Shown one piece after another: positions 9,858 to 19,379 of a DNA stretch of 47,818 bases (the stretch's first letter is position 1; each line of letters begins with the position of its first letter). The position numbers and the translations under genes were made by a program. The DNA is from Gammaproteobacteria bacterium (lineage in GTDB: Bacteria > Pseudomonadota > Gammaproteobacteria > Immundisolibacterales > JAKLLR01). The DNA is taken from positions 1-47,818 of the forward strand of contig JAKLLR010000004.1 of assembly GCA_022014175.1 (NCBI GenBank). The letters are read 5' to 3'. The notes under the pieces are model-generated. The model saw nothing but the letters and a program-made list of their open reading frames with translations, searched no databases and was not told the DNA's origin.

Positions 9858-10004
9858 CGGCCAGCATGCTCTATCTGACGGTTTGCCCCCGTCCACACTA
9901 TCCTGATTCAGCCACACCCGCCCCTAATATAGTGCACCGAATCCGCGGCGCTCGCTACTGCCGCAATCTGGCTCTATCACCGGCCAACGAACCGGAAACG
10001 CATA

Positions 10005-12425
10005 TCAAAACAGATCGTCGGTATATTCCCTTGGGGATCCACCCGGCCCGGGGGAACCGGGAATCGGCAGCTCCGGCAGATACTCCGGGCGGAAATACTC
10101 AAACAGCGCTGACGGATTGTCACCAGAGACGGGTAAGCCGGTATCCGGGTCGATACGAACCCTCAACAGATCCGGCGGTACCGCCCGGGTGCTCTCGGGC
10201 TGTCCGGCCAGCGCCCTGCCCATGAATTCCATCCAGATGGGCAAGGCAACACCACCGCCGGTCTCCCGCGCACCCAGCGGCCTGGGCTGATCAAATCCGA
10301 CCCAGACTGTGGCCAGCAGGTTCGGATGATACCCGCTGAACCAGGCGTCTTTCTGATCATTGGTGGTGCCTGTTTTCCCAGCCAGATCACTGCGACCGAG
10401 GGAGAGCACCCGGCGACCGGTGCCAATGCGAATCACGTCCGTCAACATGCTGTGGATCAGATACGCCACCTGAGGTGATATCACCGGGGGTTGCTCAGAC
10501 AACGACGCCTTAGCAATCGCATCCTCCGTCCCGGCCAGACCCACTGCTGTCTGCTCACAATCATTACAGAGCCCAGCTCCAGGCCCGGCCCGGAATAGAA
10601 TTGAGCCATCCTGAGCTTCGACCCAGTCAATCAAACTCGGCTGGACCCTGTAACCGCCGTTGGCAATCACGGCATAACCCGCCGCCAGCTCAAGCGGAGT
10701 GACACTACCACTGCCAAGAGCCAGCGAGAGATTTTGCGGCAATTGTGAGGAATCAAAACCAAAACGCTCAACGTAGCTCAGGGCGTAGTCCGGACCAATC
10801 TGACGCAGCAATCGCACAGAAACCAGATTACGGGACTTCGCCAAAGCCATCCGCAACCGGGTCGGACCATAAAACTTGCGACTGTAGTTCTCGGGACGCC
10901 AGGTATCCTCCAGGCCCGCATCCTCAAATACCACTGGCGCATCGTTGATGAGCGAAGCGGCGGTATACCCCTTCGCCAACGCCGCGGCATAGATAAACGG
11001 TTTGAAGTTGGAGCCGGGCTGCCGCCTGGCCTGGGTCGCTCGATCGAAGGGGCTGGAGGAAAAATCGTAACCGCCAACCATAGCCAGCACCCGACCACTG
11101 CGGGGTTCCAGTGAGATCAGGGCCCCATTGACATCCGGCACCTGGGCCAACTGCCAACCCTCATCAGAGCGGGAGACCCGAACCAGGTCTCCGGGCTGCA
11201 ACACATCGGCAAGCTGCTTCGGGGCGGAGCCCCGCCGGTTCTCGGATAGATAAGCCCGCGCCCAAATTACCTGGGGCAAATTCAACCGGATAACTTCGCC
11301 ATTAGCCAAGAGCAATTCAGCCCCATCAGCACTGACGGCAGACACCAGGGCCGCCCGCAACCCACCGATAGCCGGAACCCCGTCTAACGCATCAAGCTGC
11401 ACCTCCTGAGTCTCACCGGTAATTTTGCCCTCTGCACCACGATATCCATGACGGCGATCATAGACATTCAAGCCCGATCGCAGAGCATCTCGCGCCAAAC
11501 CCTGCAATCTGGAATCCAGCGTTGTATGAACCTGATAACCCGCGGTGTAGGCGGCATCCCCGTAACGGCCAATGGCCCAGCGACGGACGCGCTCAGCGAC
11601 ATGCGGCGCATCGACGACGTTGGCAGAGCCATGCACCCGGGCGTCATCCTCGAATGCCAGAGCAGCCTCGAACTGCTCGGGAGAGATGAAATGCAGCTTC
11701 GCCATCCTGCCGAGCACGTAATTCCGCCGGAGCAAAGCACGTTCAAGATTGGCTACAGGGTTCGAGCTTGATGGCGCCTTGGGCAGACCTGCCAGCATGG
11801 CGATCTGGGGCAAAGTCAACTCCGCCAAAGTGCAGCCATAATAGACTTGGGCTGCGGCTCCAAAGCCGTAGGCGCGCTGGCCCAGAAATATCTTGTTGAT
11901 ATAGAGCTCCAGGATTTGATCCTTGCTTAAATCCCGCTCAATTTTTAATGCCAGCAGAATTTCGAGCCCTTTCCGCAAAAACGTCTTCTCCCGGGAGAGA
12001 TAAAAATTCCGGGCGACCTGCATAGTGATTGTACTGCCCCCCTGCCGACGCTCACCGGTACGGATCAACCCGATAGCCGCCCGCACCAAGCCCTGAAAAT
12101 CAACACCGGAGTGGCTATAGAATCGATCATCCTCTGCGGCAACGATCGCCTGCTTCAACAGTTCCGGCACTTCAGCGATATCAACGGGCAGGCGTTTCTG
12201 GGTACCAAACTCAGCAATCAGAGCACCATCCGCAGCGTGAACCGACAAAGGAACCTGGAAACGGACATCCCGCAACGAATCGGTTGCAGGCAGCCGGGGC
12301 AGCGCCACAAGCAGGGTCAACGTCAGGGCGATAACACCCATGATCGAGAGCAGTGAAAACAGGATTAAAAGCGGCTTGAGATAACGGCCCATTGCACTAA
12401 AACTCGGGACAGGGTGAAATGACAT
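10005..12425 (-). CDS. mrcA: Penicillin-binding protein 1A (bifunctional transglycosylase/transpeptidase)
   Basis: An 806-residue inner-membrane enzyme that polymerises and cross-links peptidoglycan. One membrane anchor lies at about residues 15-42. The GT51 domain has its catalytic Glu98 in EDDRFYSHSGVDF and the motif RQGGSTITMQ. An OB-like insert (about 330-430) follows. The transpeptidase domain has the acyl-acceptor Ser472 in GSNFK, then SRN and KTGTTND. All three penicillin-binding motifs are intact. The start is ATG at 12425; an ATG 12 codons in (MGRYLKPL) is equally possible because neither has a strong ribosome site. It is divergent from pilM, the usual arrangement of ponA and pilMNOPQ in Pseudomonas and relatives. 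Confidence 0.96.
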   Translation of the reverse strand: MSFHPVPSFSAMGRYLKPLLILFSLLSIMGVIALTLTLLVALPRLPATDSLRDVRFQVPLSVHAADGALIAEFGTQKRLPVDIAEVPELLKQAIVAAEDDRFYSHSGVDFQGLVRAAIGLIRTGERRQGGSTITMQVARNFYLSREKTFLRKGLEILLALKIERDLSKDQILELYINKIFLGQRAYGFGAAAQVYYGCTLAELTLPQIAMLAGLPKAPSSSNPVANLERALLRRNYVLGRMAKLHFISPEQFEAALAFEDDARVHGSANVVDAPHVAERVRRWAIGRYGDAAYTAGYQVHTTLDSRLQGLARDALRSGLNVYDRRHGYRGAEGKITGETQEVQLDALDGVPAIGGLRAALVSAVSADGAELLLANGEVIRLNLPQVIWARAYLSENRRGSAPKQLADVLQPGDLVRVSRSDEGWQLAQVPDVNGALISLEPRSGRVLAMVGGYDFSSSPFDRATQARRQPGSNFKPFIYAAALAKGYTAASLINDAPVVFEDAGLEDTWRPENYSRKFYGPTRLRMALAKSRNLVSVRLLRQIGPDYALSYVERFGFDSSQLPQNLSLALGSGSVTPLELAAGYAVIANGGYRVQPSLIDWVEAQDGSILFRAGPGAGLCNDCEQTAVGLAGTEDAIAKASLSEQPPVISPQVAYLIHSMLTDVIRIGTGRRVLSLGRSDLAGKTGTTNDQKDAWFSGYHPNLLATVWVGFDQPRPLGARETGGGVALPIWMEFMGRALAGQPESTRAVPPDLLRVRIDPDTGLPVSGDNPSALFEYFRPEYLPELPIPGSPGPGGSPREYTDDLF

Positions 12426-12525
12426 TCAAGAAAAAGTTGCCTAATCAGACTTGCAGTTGTACTTTAGTGCTTAACGCAGTTACGCATAAAAGTGCTGTAA
12501 CAACGGAGAATTAAAGGAATTTGCC

Positions 12526-13599
12526 TTGGGTTTTCTGACCAAAAAAAATCCGCCGCTGGTCGGCATCGATATTAGCACAACAGCTGTCAAGCTCCTGGGG
12601 CTGAGCCGGAAAGGCCCGACCTACAGAATTGACAACTTCGCCTATGTGCCACTGCCTGCCGATGCAGTTTCCGAAAACAGCATCGCTTCGATCGAAAAGG
12701 TCTCGCAAGCGGTGGAGCAGGCTATACGCCTGTCCAGAACAAAAGCGAAGCACGCCTCGGTTGCGGTACCAGGCTCATCCGTCATCACAAAGATCATCAG
12801 CATGCCTGCGGACCTGACGGACGAAGAGATGGCCAGTCAGATTCAGGTGGAGGCGGATCAATACATCCCCTACGCACTGGAAGAGGTCTATCTGGATTTC
12901 CAGGTGATTGGGCCTAATCCGCACAACCCGGAGACCGTAGACGTCCTGCTTGTAGCATCACGTAGCGAAAACGTGGACGACCACGTCGCCGCCATCGAGG
13001 GTGCGGGTCTGAAATGCCAGATTGTAGATGTCGAGACCTATGCTCTGGAAACTGCTTACTCCCTGATCAACCCGACAGTGACCGCAGGTGGCAATGACCA
13101 GACTGTCGCTATCGTTAAAATCGGGTCGGTCTCCACAACTCTGAACGTCCTGCACAACGGCAGTATGATTTACACCCGGGAACAGCGATTCGGTGGCAAA
13201 CAGCTGACCGAAGAGATTCAGAATCGATATGGCCTGGCGTTCGAAGAAGCCGAGAGAGCCAAACAGGAAGGCGGACTGCCGGACGATTATCCTCTGGAAG
13301 TAATGGAACCGTTCAAGGGCGCAATCTCTCAACAGGTTGGTCGGCTATTGCAGATGTTCTTCTCGTCCAGTCCATACAAAAAAGTTGACCTGCTCATGCT
13401 GGCAGGCGGCACAGCAGCACTGCCGGGGCTTGAGCATTTGATCGAAACTCAGACCGCAACGCCCACCCAGATTGCCAACCCGCTGGCACGCATGGCACTG
13501 TCCGGGAACGTCCAGGCGCAAGCCGTGACGCGACATACATCATCATTGACTATTGCCTGCGGTCTAGCCATGAGGAACTTTGACAATGCCACGGGTTAA
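12526..13599 (+). CDS. pilM: Type IV pilus assembly protein PilM
   Basis: A 357-residue actin-like cytoplasmic ATPase that binds the N-terminus of PilN and anchors the pilus alignment complex to the inner membrane. The N-terminal phosphate-binding strand region VGIDISTTAVKLL (about 12-24) and the later LMLAGGTAALPGL loop are typical of the FtsA/PilM fold. The start is a TTG at 12526 with AAAGGAA upstream; no ATG fits, and the protein begins GFLTKKNPPLVGIDI as in homologues. It is the first gene of the pilMNOPQ operon and the stop overlaps pilN by 14 bp. Confidence 0.95.
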   Translation: MGFLTKKNPPLVGIDISTTAVKLLGLSRKGPTYRIDNFAYVPLPADAVSENSIASIEKVSQAVEQAIRLSRTKAKHASVAVPGSSVITKIISMPADLTDEEMASQIQVEADQYIPYALEEVYLDFQVIGPNPHNPETVDVLLVASRSENVDDHVAAIEGAGLKCQIVDVETYALETAYSLINPTVTAGGNDQTVAIVKIGSVSTTLNVLHNGSMIYTREQRFGGKQLTEEIQNRYGLAFEEAERAKQEGGLPDDYPLEVMEPFKGAISQQVGRLLQMFFSSSPYKKVDLLMLAGGTAALPGLEHLIETQTATPTQIANPLARMALSGNVQAQAVTRHTSSLTIACGLAMRNFDNATG

Positions 13600-14170
13600 T
13601 CTACTCGACTGGCGGGCCGAGCGCCGCCGGGCGCTGCTGATTGAATTCGGCATTTTACTGGCGATTGTTGCGTTGGCCAGCATCGCAGTGGTCAGTTCAA
13701 TTCAATATGTCCTGAACAAGAAAACAGAAGCACAGATTGCCCGAAACCAGTACCTGCAGCAGGAAATTGCGGCACTGGATGAGAAGATCAAGGAAATCGA
13801 ACGATTGAGGACCCTGAAGGATGCCCTAATCGCCCGAATGACAGTGATCCAGGAGCTGCAAAGCAAACGCCCGGAAGTCGTCCATCTGTTCGATGAACTC
13901 GTACGGAGCATGCCGGATGGGGTGCACCTGACCCAGCTTTCGCAAAGCGGTGACACCATCACGCTGAACGGTCGAGCGGAATCCAACGCCCGGGTCTCAT
14001 CAATCATGAGAAATCTCGACAACTCAGACTGGCTCGGAGGGACTTGGTTGAACGTGGTTCAGGCCGAGGGTGATCCGATCTATCGCAAGCAGTTTACCGT
14101 CCGCGTCAAGCAAATGACCAAGAAAGCGGACACGGCCTCGAAGGACCCAGAGGGGGTGGAGGCTCAATGA
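13586..14170 (+). CDS. pilN: Type IV pilus assembly protein PilN
   Basis: A 194-residue inner-membrane protein. The N-terminal cytoplasmic peptide MPRVNLLDWRAERRR is the PilM-binding motif. One transmembrane helix follows at about residues 18-40, then a coiled coil and a ferredoxin-like periplasmic domain that pairs with PilO. I choose the ATG at 13586, preceded by GAGGA, over a TTG two codons upstream, because homologues begin at this motif. It overlaps pilM by 14 bp and ends in ATGA with pilO, so the operon is tightly coupled. Confidence 0.95.
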   Translation: MPRVNLLDWRAERRRALLIEFGILLAIVALASIAVVSSIQYVLNKKTEAQIARNQYLQQEIAALDEKIKEIERLRTLKDALIARMTVIQELQSKRPEVVHLFDELVRSMPDGVHLTQLSQSGDTITLNGRAESNARVSSIMRNLDNSDWLGGTWLNVVQAEGDPIYRKQFTVRVKQMTKKADTASKDPEGVEAQ

Positions 14171-14754
14171 GTGTTATCGACGATATTAATAGCCTGAATT
14201 ATCAAAATTCCGGAACCTGGCCCTGGTATGCCAAGGCAGTTGTTTGCGCGCTGGTAGCCGCTCTGCTGATCGGTGGTGGTTACTATTTTTTCACTAAAGA
14301 TGCGATGGCTGAGCTCGAGTTAAAGCAAAAGCAGCAAGTTCAGTTATTGAAAACCTACGAGGTCAAATATAATCGGGCTGCGAATCTGGACGCATACCGT
14401 AAGCAGCTCGACGAGATCGAACTCTCTTTCGGTGCGCTGCTACGCCAGTTGCCAGACAGCACAGAAGTCCCTGACCTGCTGGTAGACATCACACAGGCGG
14501 GTCTGGCCAATGGTTTGGAATTTCAGTTGTTCAAGCCGGGTGGGGAGATACCCAAGTCCTTCTATGCCGAGCTTCCCATCAGCATAACGGTGACCGGCAG
14601 TTACCACTCACTGGCCACTTTTGTCAGCGATGTCGCAGCTATGCCGAGAATTGTCACGCTACACAACATCAAACTAACGCCGGTCGGAGACAAAGGCAAC
14701 CTGACAATGAGCGCCACGGCGAAAACCTATCGCTATGTTGAAGAGGACGCGTGA
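14167..14754 (+). CDS. pilO: Type IV pilus assembly protein PilO
   Basis: A 195-residue bitopic inner-membrane protein that heterodimerises with PilN in the periplasm. A short cytoplasmic segment precedes a transmembrane helix at about 22-42 (AVVCALVAALLIGGGYYFF), followed by a coiled coil and the PilO domain with the usual QLPDSTEVPDLLVDIT segment and a GSYHSLATFVS strand. The start ATG overlaps the pilN stop by 4 bp (ATGA), and the stop TGA shares its last base with the likely pilP ATG. Confidence 0.95.
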   Translation: MSVIDDINSLNYQNSGTWPWYAKAVVCALVAALLIGGGYYFFTKDAMAELELKQKQQVQLLKTYEVKYNRAANLDAYRKQLDEIELSFGALLRQLPDSTEVPDLLVDITQAGLANGLEFQLFKPGGEIPKSFYAELPISITVTGSYHSLATFVSDVAAMPRIVTLHNIKLTPVGDKGNLTMSATAKTYRYVEEDA

Positions 14755-15287
14755 TGTATCGGGCAAAAACCGGGGCGGCCCTTATATTGACACTGCTACT
14801 GGCTGGCTGTGGCGGCACTGCTGCGGATCGGGCGCTACAAGCTCAAATCCAGGATATCCACGCCAGGCACAAAGGTAACGTCGAACCGCTGCCAGAGATA
14901 AAACCTTACGAGAACTTCATATATACGGCCCACGAGTTAAGGCCGCCGTTTGATATCCCGGACCATCCCCAGGACCCGGCACAGCAGGTTGCCGAATCGG
15001 GCTCCGGCATCTCGCCCGATTTTGATCGCAGAAAAGAGTCGCTGGAGCAGTTTCCTCTGGCTGCTCTGAGCATGACAGGTACCCTGGCCATGGGGGATAA
15101 CCTCTGGGCCATCGTGGTTGCGCCGGACAAAACCGTCAACCGGGTTGGTCTCGGCAACTATATGGGCCAGAACCACGGTCGTATTGTTGATATCAATGAA
15201 CAGACAGTCACTCTGGCTGAGATCGTATCCAACGGTGCTAACGGCTGGACTGAACGCGAAGCGGCGATTTCCATCGTCGAAGAGTAG
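14754..15287 (+). CDS. pilP: Type IV pilus assembly lipoprotein PilP
   Basis: A 177-residue lipoprotein that links the PilNO ring in the inner membrane to the PilQ secretin. The signal ends in a lipobox LLAGC at about residues 16-20. A disordered, Pro-rich segment (about 30-75) that contacts PilNO is followed by the beta-sandwich domain (about 90-175; LSMTGTLAMGDNLWAIV, VGLGNYMGQNHGRI) that binds the PilQ N0 domain. I start at ATG 14754, overlapping the pilO stop by one base; a GTG one codon earlier is possible. The length matches the family. Confidence 0.94.
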   Translation: MYRAKTGAALILTLLLAGCGGTAADRALQAQIQDIHARHKGNVEPLPEIKPYENFIYTAHELRPPFDIPDHPQDPAQQVAESGSGISPDFDRRKESLEQFPLAALSMTGTLAMGDNLWAIVVAPDKTVNRVGLGNYMGQNHGRIVDINEQTVTLAEIVSNGANGWTEREAAISIVEE

Positions 15288-15318
15288 GATTAGGCCTTCA
15301 TATCTAAGGGAACGTGTC

Positions 15319-17469
15319 ATGAAATCTGCCCTCATATTCTCGCTCGGCGTTCACACTGCCCAGCAAGCAACCGGACCAAGGAAACAACGGCCTGCTGCGA
15401 TACGTTGGACGGCGCTGCTATTGGCTTTGGTATTCACCCAAACCCTGTACGCCGCCGCCTCCACAGTGACTGACGCCCAGTTTTCCTCACTGCCGGGTGG
15501 GCGGGTGCAGATTAAGCTGGACTTTGCGGGTGCCCCACCAACACCGAACACCTTCGCTATTAATGAGCCCGCCAGAGTGGTTCTCGATTTTGCCGAAACA
15601 GCCAATGGCCTGGATAAGGACCAGCAGGAAATTGGACTGGATACCGTCGAGAGCTTAACTGCATTGCAAGCGGGTGATCGGACCCGGGTCGTCATTAAGC
15701 TGACCCGGATTGTGGATTACGAAACAACAGTCCGTGACGGCAGTGTCTACGTCACTCTGGGCAGCCCCGCCGCACCAATAGCTACAACTCGCAGCATCGC
15801 AGGAATCGCGGACAGCGAATCCATGAGCGAAATTTCGGTGACCGACATAGACTTCCGGCGGGGGCCTGACGGTGATGGTCAGATTCTGGTCTCTCTCTCC
15901 TCGCCCAGTGTTAACGTCAACACCCGGCAGGAGGGCGATAAAATTATCGTTGATCTGCTGGATATCGCGCTACCTCCAGAGCTGGCCCGAGAACTTGATG
16001 TGGCCGATTTCGCCACACCCGTTTCGGCAATTAAAGTGCGTCCCTTCGGCAACAACGTGCAACTTGAAGTAGCCGCCACCGGCACTTTCGAGCATATCGC
16101 CTACCAGACCGACGACCTCTATACGGTTTCAATCCGGCCACTAACCAAGGCCGAAGAGGACAGAATGCGGCGAGAGCAGTTCCGCTACACCGGTGAACGA
16201 CTCTCCCTGAATTTCCAGGATATCGAAGTCAGAGCGGTACTGCAGCTCCTGGCCGACTTCACCGATCGCAATCTGGTGACCAGTGATTCGGTCCAGGGTC
16301 GGCTCACCCTGCGGCTGAAAAACGTTCCCTGGGATCAGGCCCTCGATATTATTTTGGCAAGCAAGGGACTGGCGCTAAGAGAGGAGGGCAACGTCATGCG
16401 GGTCGGCCCGGCGGACGAGATCGCGGCACTGGAGAAAGCCAAGCTGCAGACCGACCTGGAGATCGCCGAACTCTCTCCCTTGCGCACCGAATTTGTCCGG
16501 TTGAATTTTGCCAAGGCTGAAGAGCTCAAAACGCTGTTGAGTTCCGGCGACAACAACTTCCTGACTGAGCGGGGCAGCATCACCGTTGATGGCCGCACCA
16601 ACACCCTGCTGGTAAACGACACCGCAGAGAAGCTGGCAGAGCTTAGAGCTGTTCTGGCCGAGCTGGACATACCGGTTCGCCAGGTCTTGATTGAATCCCG
16701 CGTCGTCAACGCCACCACCGACTTCAGCAAGAGTCTCGGGGTCCGCTTCGGCTTCAATCAATTCCCCACCTCGCCTAAAGATGGCAGCAACGAGTTCTAT
16801 ATGGGTGGCAACCTGAACGCCACAACCCAGGCGATCAATGGTGACGAAATCAATTTTGATGACCGGCTGTCGGTCAATTTGCCCGCAAGCGGCTTCGGTG
16901 GATTCCAGCCTGCGACCTACGCGCTGGCGATCGCCAAATTTCCCTTTGGGCGCTTGCTGGAGCTGGAGCTCTCCGCGCTGGAAGCGGAAGGGCGGGGCGA
17001 AGTCATCTCCAACCCGCGTGTAATTACCGCTAATCAGCAGGAAGCCGTGATTGAGCAGGGCACGGAAATCCCCTATCAGTCCGCCAGTTCCAGCGGCGCC
17101 ACCGACGTAGAGTTCAAGGATGCCAAGTTGAGCCTTACGGTCACCCCCCAGATCACACCGGATGACCACGTGATTATGGACATCGCGGTCAACAATGACC
17201 GGGTCGGTGAACAGTTTGGCACCGGGGAACCCTCGGTGGACACCCAGGCCGTAACCACCAATGTACTGGTAGACAATGGTGAGACCGTGGTATTAGGTGG
17301 CATTTACGAACAGACAATAAACCACGGCATCACACGAACTCCATTTCTTGGGGAGCTCCCCTACGTGGGCACACTGTTCAGGCAGAAAACTGATATCGAC
17401 AGTCGATCAGAGCTGCTGATTTTCGTTACCCCGAAAATCCTGAAAGACGGACTAACCACCGTCCGGTAA
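15319..17469 (+). CDS. pilQ: Type IV pilus secretin PilQ
   Basis: A 716-residue outer-membrane secretin that forms the gated channel for the pilus fibre. An unusually long signal region with a basic N-part precedes a hydrophobic core at about 31-46. Two AMIN domains (about 50-250), which bind peptidoglycan, precede the N0 domain (LNFQDIEVRAVLQLLADF, about 295-345), the N1 domain and the C-terminal secretin barrel (EGRGEVISNPRVITANQQ and VVLGGIYEQ). I choose ATG 15319, with AAGGGA upstream, because it directly precedes the signal; the frame stays open further up into pilP without meaning. It is the last gene of pilMNOPQ and a strong hairpin follows. Confidence 0.95.
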   Translation: MKSALIFSLGVHTAQQATGPRKQRPAAIRWTALLLALVFTQTLYAAASTVTDAQFSSLPGGRVQIKLDFAGAPPTPNTFAINEPARVVLDFAETANGLDKDQQEIGLDTVESLTALQAGDRTRVVIKLTRIVDYETTVRDGSVYVTLGSPAAPIATTRSIAGIADSESMSEISVTDIDFRRGPDGDGQILVSLSSPSVNVNTRQEGDKIIVDLLDIALPPELARELDVADFATPVSAIKVRPFGNNVQLEVAATGTFEHIAYQTDDLYTVSIRPLTKAEEDRMRREQFRYTGERLSLNFQDIEVRAVLQLLADFTDRNLVTSDSVQGRLTLRLKNVPWDQALDIILASKGLALREEGNVMRVGPADEIAALEKAKLQTDLEIAELSPLRTEFVRLNFAKAEELKTLLSSGDNNFLTERGSITVDGRTNTLLVNDTAEKLAELRAVLAELDIPVRQVLIESRVVNATTDFSKSLGVRFGFNQFPTSPKDGSNEFYMGGNLNATTQAINGDEINFDDRLSVNLPASGFGGFQPATYALAIAKFPFGRLLELELSALEAEGRGEVISNPRVITANQQEAVIEQGTEIPYQSASSSGATDVEFKDAKLSLTVTPQITPDDHVIMDIAVNNDRVGEQFGTGEPSVDTQAVTTNVLVDNGETVVLGGIYEQTINHGITRTPFLGELPYVGTLFRQKTDIDSRSELLIFVTPKILKDGLTTVR

Positions 17470-17510
17470 TCACAACATCGGCTGGTAACAGCCTGATGTT
17501 ATATCCGAGT

Positions 17511-17543
17511 ACACAAAGGGCCCCCGCGGGCCCTTTGTGTTTG
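17511..17543 (+). terminator. Strong hairpin terminator after pilQ
   Basis: A perfect 13-bp stem (ACACAAAGGGCCC with its complement) around a 4-nt loop CCGC begins 41 bp after the pilQ stop and runs into a short T-rich tail (TTGT). It separates the pilus operon from aroK-aroB, which then needs its own promoter in the roughly 50 bp that remain. Confidence 0.8.
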
Positions 17544-17590
17544 TCTGGCTCTGCTAAGATGAGCCGCTCTAAATTAAACTCAGGTTTCCG

Positions 17591-18127
17591 TTGAAAGACA
17601 CACCCACTATCTATCTCATAGGTCCCATGGGCGCCGGAAAAAGCACCATTGGACGACTACTGGCCCAGGAACTGGGCCGGGTTTTCATCGACACGGACGA
17701 GGAGATCGAGCGCCGTACCGGCACGACCATTCCGATTATTTTTGATATCGAAGGTGAATCCGGGTTTCGCCTGCGGGAACAAAAAGTAATCGCCGAGTTG
17801 GCACGTCAACGGGATCTCGTTGTAGCCACCGGGGGCGGCGCCGTAATCGAGCCCGAGAACCGCTCGAACATCACCAAAAGCGGCGTCGTGGTCTACCTCA
17901 GAACCAGTATTGATGAGCAGCTTCGGAGAACCCGGCGCAGCCGTAATCGGCCGCTGCTCGATACCGATGACAAATTGACCCGCCTGGAGGAGCTCGCCAC
18001 CGAGCGGGGGCCTCTGTACGAGTTAGCCGCTGAAATTACGGTGGATTCAGATAACCGCAAGGCGTCGCTGGTCACCGCCGAAATACTCTCCAGACTCGGG
18101 TGGGGGCATGCGCGAACTTCGGGTTGA
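17591..18127 (+). CDS. aroK: Shikimate kinase
   Basis: A 178-residue P-loop kinase for step five of the shikimate pathway (shikimate to shikimate-3-phosphate). The Walker A motif GPMGAGKST occupies residues 11-19. The shikimate-binding Asp and Arg are in DTDEEIERR and GFRLREQK, ATGGGAV is the Walker B-like loop, and the lid Arg lies in RSRNRPLL. The start is TTG at 17591, with CAGG upstream; the first residues KDTPTIYLIG agree with homologues. The 3' end overlaps aroB by 20 bp, so the two chorismate-pathway genes are co-transcribed, as is usual downstream of pilQ in gammaproteobacteria. Confidence 0.96.
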   Translation: MKDTPTIYLIGPMGAGKSTIGRLLAQELGRVFIDTDEEIERRTGTTIPIIFDIEGESGFRLREQKVIAELARQRDLVVATGGGAVIEPENRSNITKSGVVVYLRTSIDEQLRRTRRSRNRPLLDTDDKLTRLEELATERGPLYELAAEITVDSDNRKASLVTAEILSRLGWGHARTSG

Positions 18128-19181
18128 GTTAGGGCCCCGCAGCTACCCTATTCATATCGGCCCAGGCGCATTTGACGAGGCTGGGGAACACCTGGGTAAT
18201 CCACCCGGAAACACCCCTGTCATCGTCTCTGATGAGATCGTTGCACCACTTTATCTGGAGAAGATTCAGTGGGCATCCGGGTCAGATTCGGTTCTGATTC
18301 TGCCGACGGGGGAGTCCGAGAAAACGTTAGCCACAGTCGGCAAAATCTACGACTTTCTGCTTCAGAATCGACGAGGTCGTGACACCTCACTTCTCGCTCT
18401 GGGCGGCGGCGTGGTCGGCGACATGGTGGGCTTTGCGGCCGCGACCTACCAACGGGGAATTCCCTTCGTGCAGCTACCGACCACACTGCTTGCCCAGGTG
18501 GATTCCTCTGTCGGCGGCAAAACCGGCGTCAACCACCCCCTCGGCAAAAACATGATCGGCGCCTTCCATCAGCCGAAAGCCGTAATAGTCGATACTGACA
18601 CCCTTAGGACACTGGATAAGCGGCAACTACAGGCGGGTCTGGCAGAGGTAATCAAGTACGGCATTATTCGGGACACCGACCTCTTCTTCTGGCTGGAGGC
18701 ACATCTTGATGCGCTGCTCGGGCTGGATGACCAGGCGCTGACCGAGTGTATTAGCCGGTCCTGCCAGAACAAGGCCGAAATCGTCCAGGCTGATGAAAAA
18801 GAGGCGGGCCAACGGGCACTACTCAACCTCGGCCATACCTTTGGTCACGCCGTAGAAACAGCGGTTGGCTACGGAGATTGGCTGCATGGTGAGGCGGTTG
18901 GCCTGGGTATTCGCATCGCCGCACAACTTTCCGGTCGCCTTGGCACCCTGGACCATGGCTCAATCGAGCGAATTAACCGCCTACTGGATCGAGCCGGACT
19001 ACCCGCCACACTACCCCCCGAGATCGATCCAGTTCAGCTCCTGGAGCTGATGGAGCTGGACAAAAAGACCCTGAAAGGTCGCATCCGATACGTTCTGCCC
19101 ACGGCCATCGGTAGCGCAGTGATTACCGACTCCGCCCCCCAGCCCGACGTTTTGGCGACGCTGCATGAATTCATACTCTGA
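18108..19181 (+). CDS. aroB: 3-dehydroquinate synthase
   Basis: A 357-residue NAD- and metal-dependent enzyme that cyclises DAHP to 3-dehydroquinate, step two of the shikimate pathway. Visible motifs are the nucleotide-binding LALGGGVVGDMVGFAAA (about 96-112), the substrate and metal segment AGLAEVIKYG with its Glu, LNLGHTFGHAVE and WLHGEAV with the zinc-binding His. The start is ATG 18108, inside the aroK 3' end. In many relatives a damX-like SPOR gene follows; here 198 bp of non-coding sequence leads to mnmA instead. Confidence 0.97.
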   Translation: MRELRVELGPRSYPIHIGPGAFDEAGEHLGNPPGNTPVIVSDEIVAPLYLEKIQWASGSDSVLILPTGESEKTLATVGKIYDFLLQNRRGRDTSLLALGGGVVGDMVGFAAATYQRGIPFVQLPTTLLAQVDSSVGGKTGVNHPLGKNMIGAFHQPKAVIVDTDTLRTLDKRQLQAGLAEVIKYGIIRDTDLFFWLEAHLDALLGLDDQALTECISRSCQNKAEIVQADEKEAGQRALLNLGHTFGHAVETAVGYGDWLHGEAVGLGIRIAAQLSGRLGTLDHGSIERINRLLDRAGLPATLPPEIDPVQLLELMELDKKTLKGRIRYVLPTAIGSAVITDSAPQPDVLATLHEFIL

Positions 19182-19379
19182 TCGGCAGCCGAAACTCAAA
19201 GGGCAATCCGGAACCTGAAGAGAAATCGCCGCGACACCGTCAACCATTCTTCGTTTGAGTTTGACGAGGAATATCCTATTCTAGGGAATGCAGACCCCAA
19301 ATAGTCGCCCCTGGCCCCTCCGAAATCGTATCGAGCCCTCTTGAAACCCGCCATCCCGGCTATGACCTCCCCGTAAGAG

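Noticed and set aside
12440..12525. Specific sigma-70 boxes for pilM in the spacer divergent from the PBP1a gene
   Set aside because: Several TTG hexamers occur but none pairs with a good -10 at proper spacing, so no single promoter can be chosen.
15118..15318. Upstream extension of the pilQ frame
   Set aside because: It overlaps pilP in another frame, lacks a ribosome site, and a signal sequence begins at the ATG at 15319 with a good Shine-Dalgarno.
19260..19285. TTGACG as the -35 of an mnmA promoter
   Set aside because: No acceptable -10 lies 16-18 bp downstream; the nearest AT-rich hexamers are at the wrong spacing.
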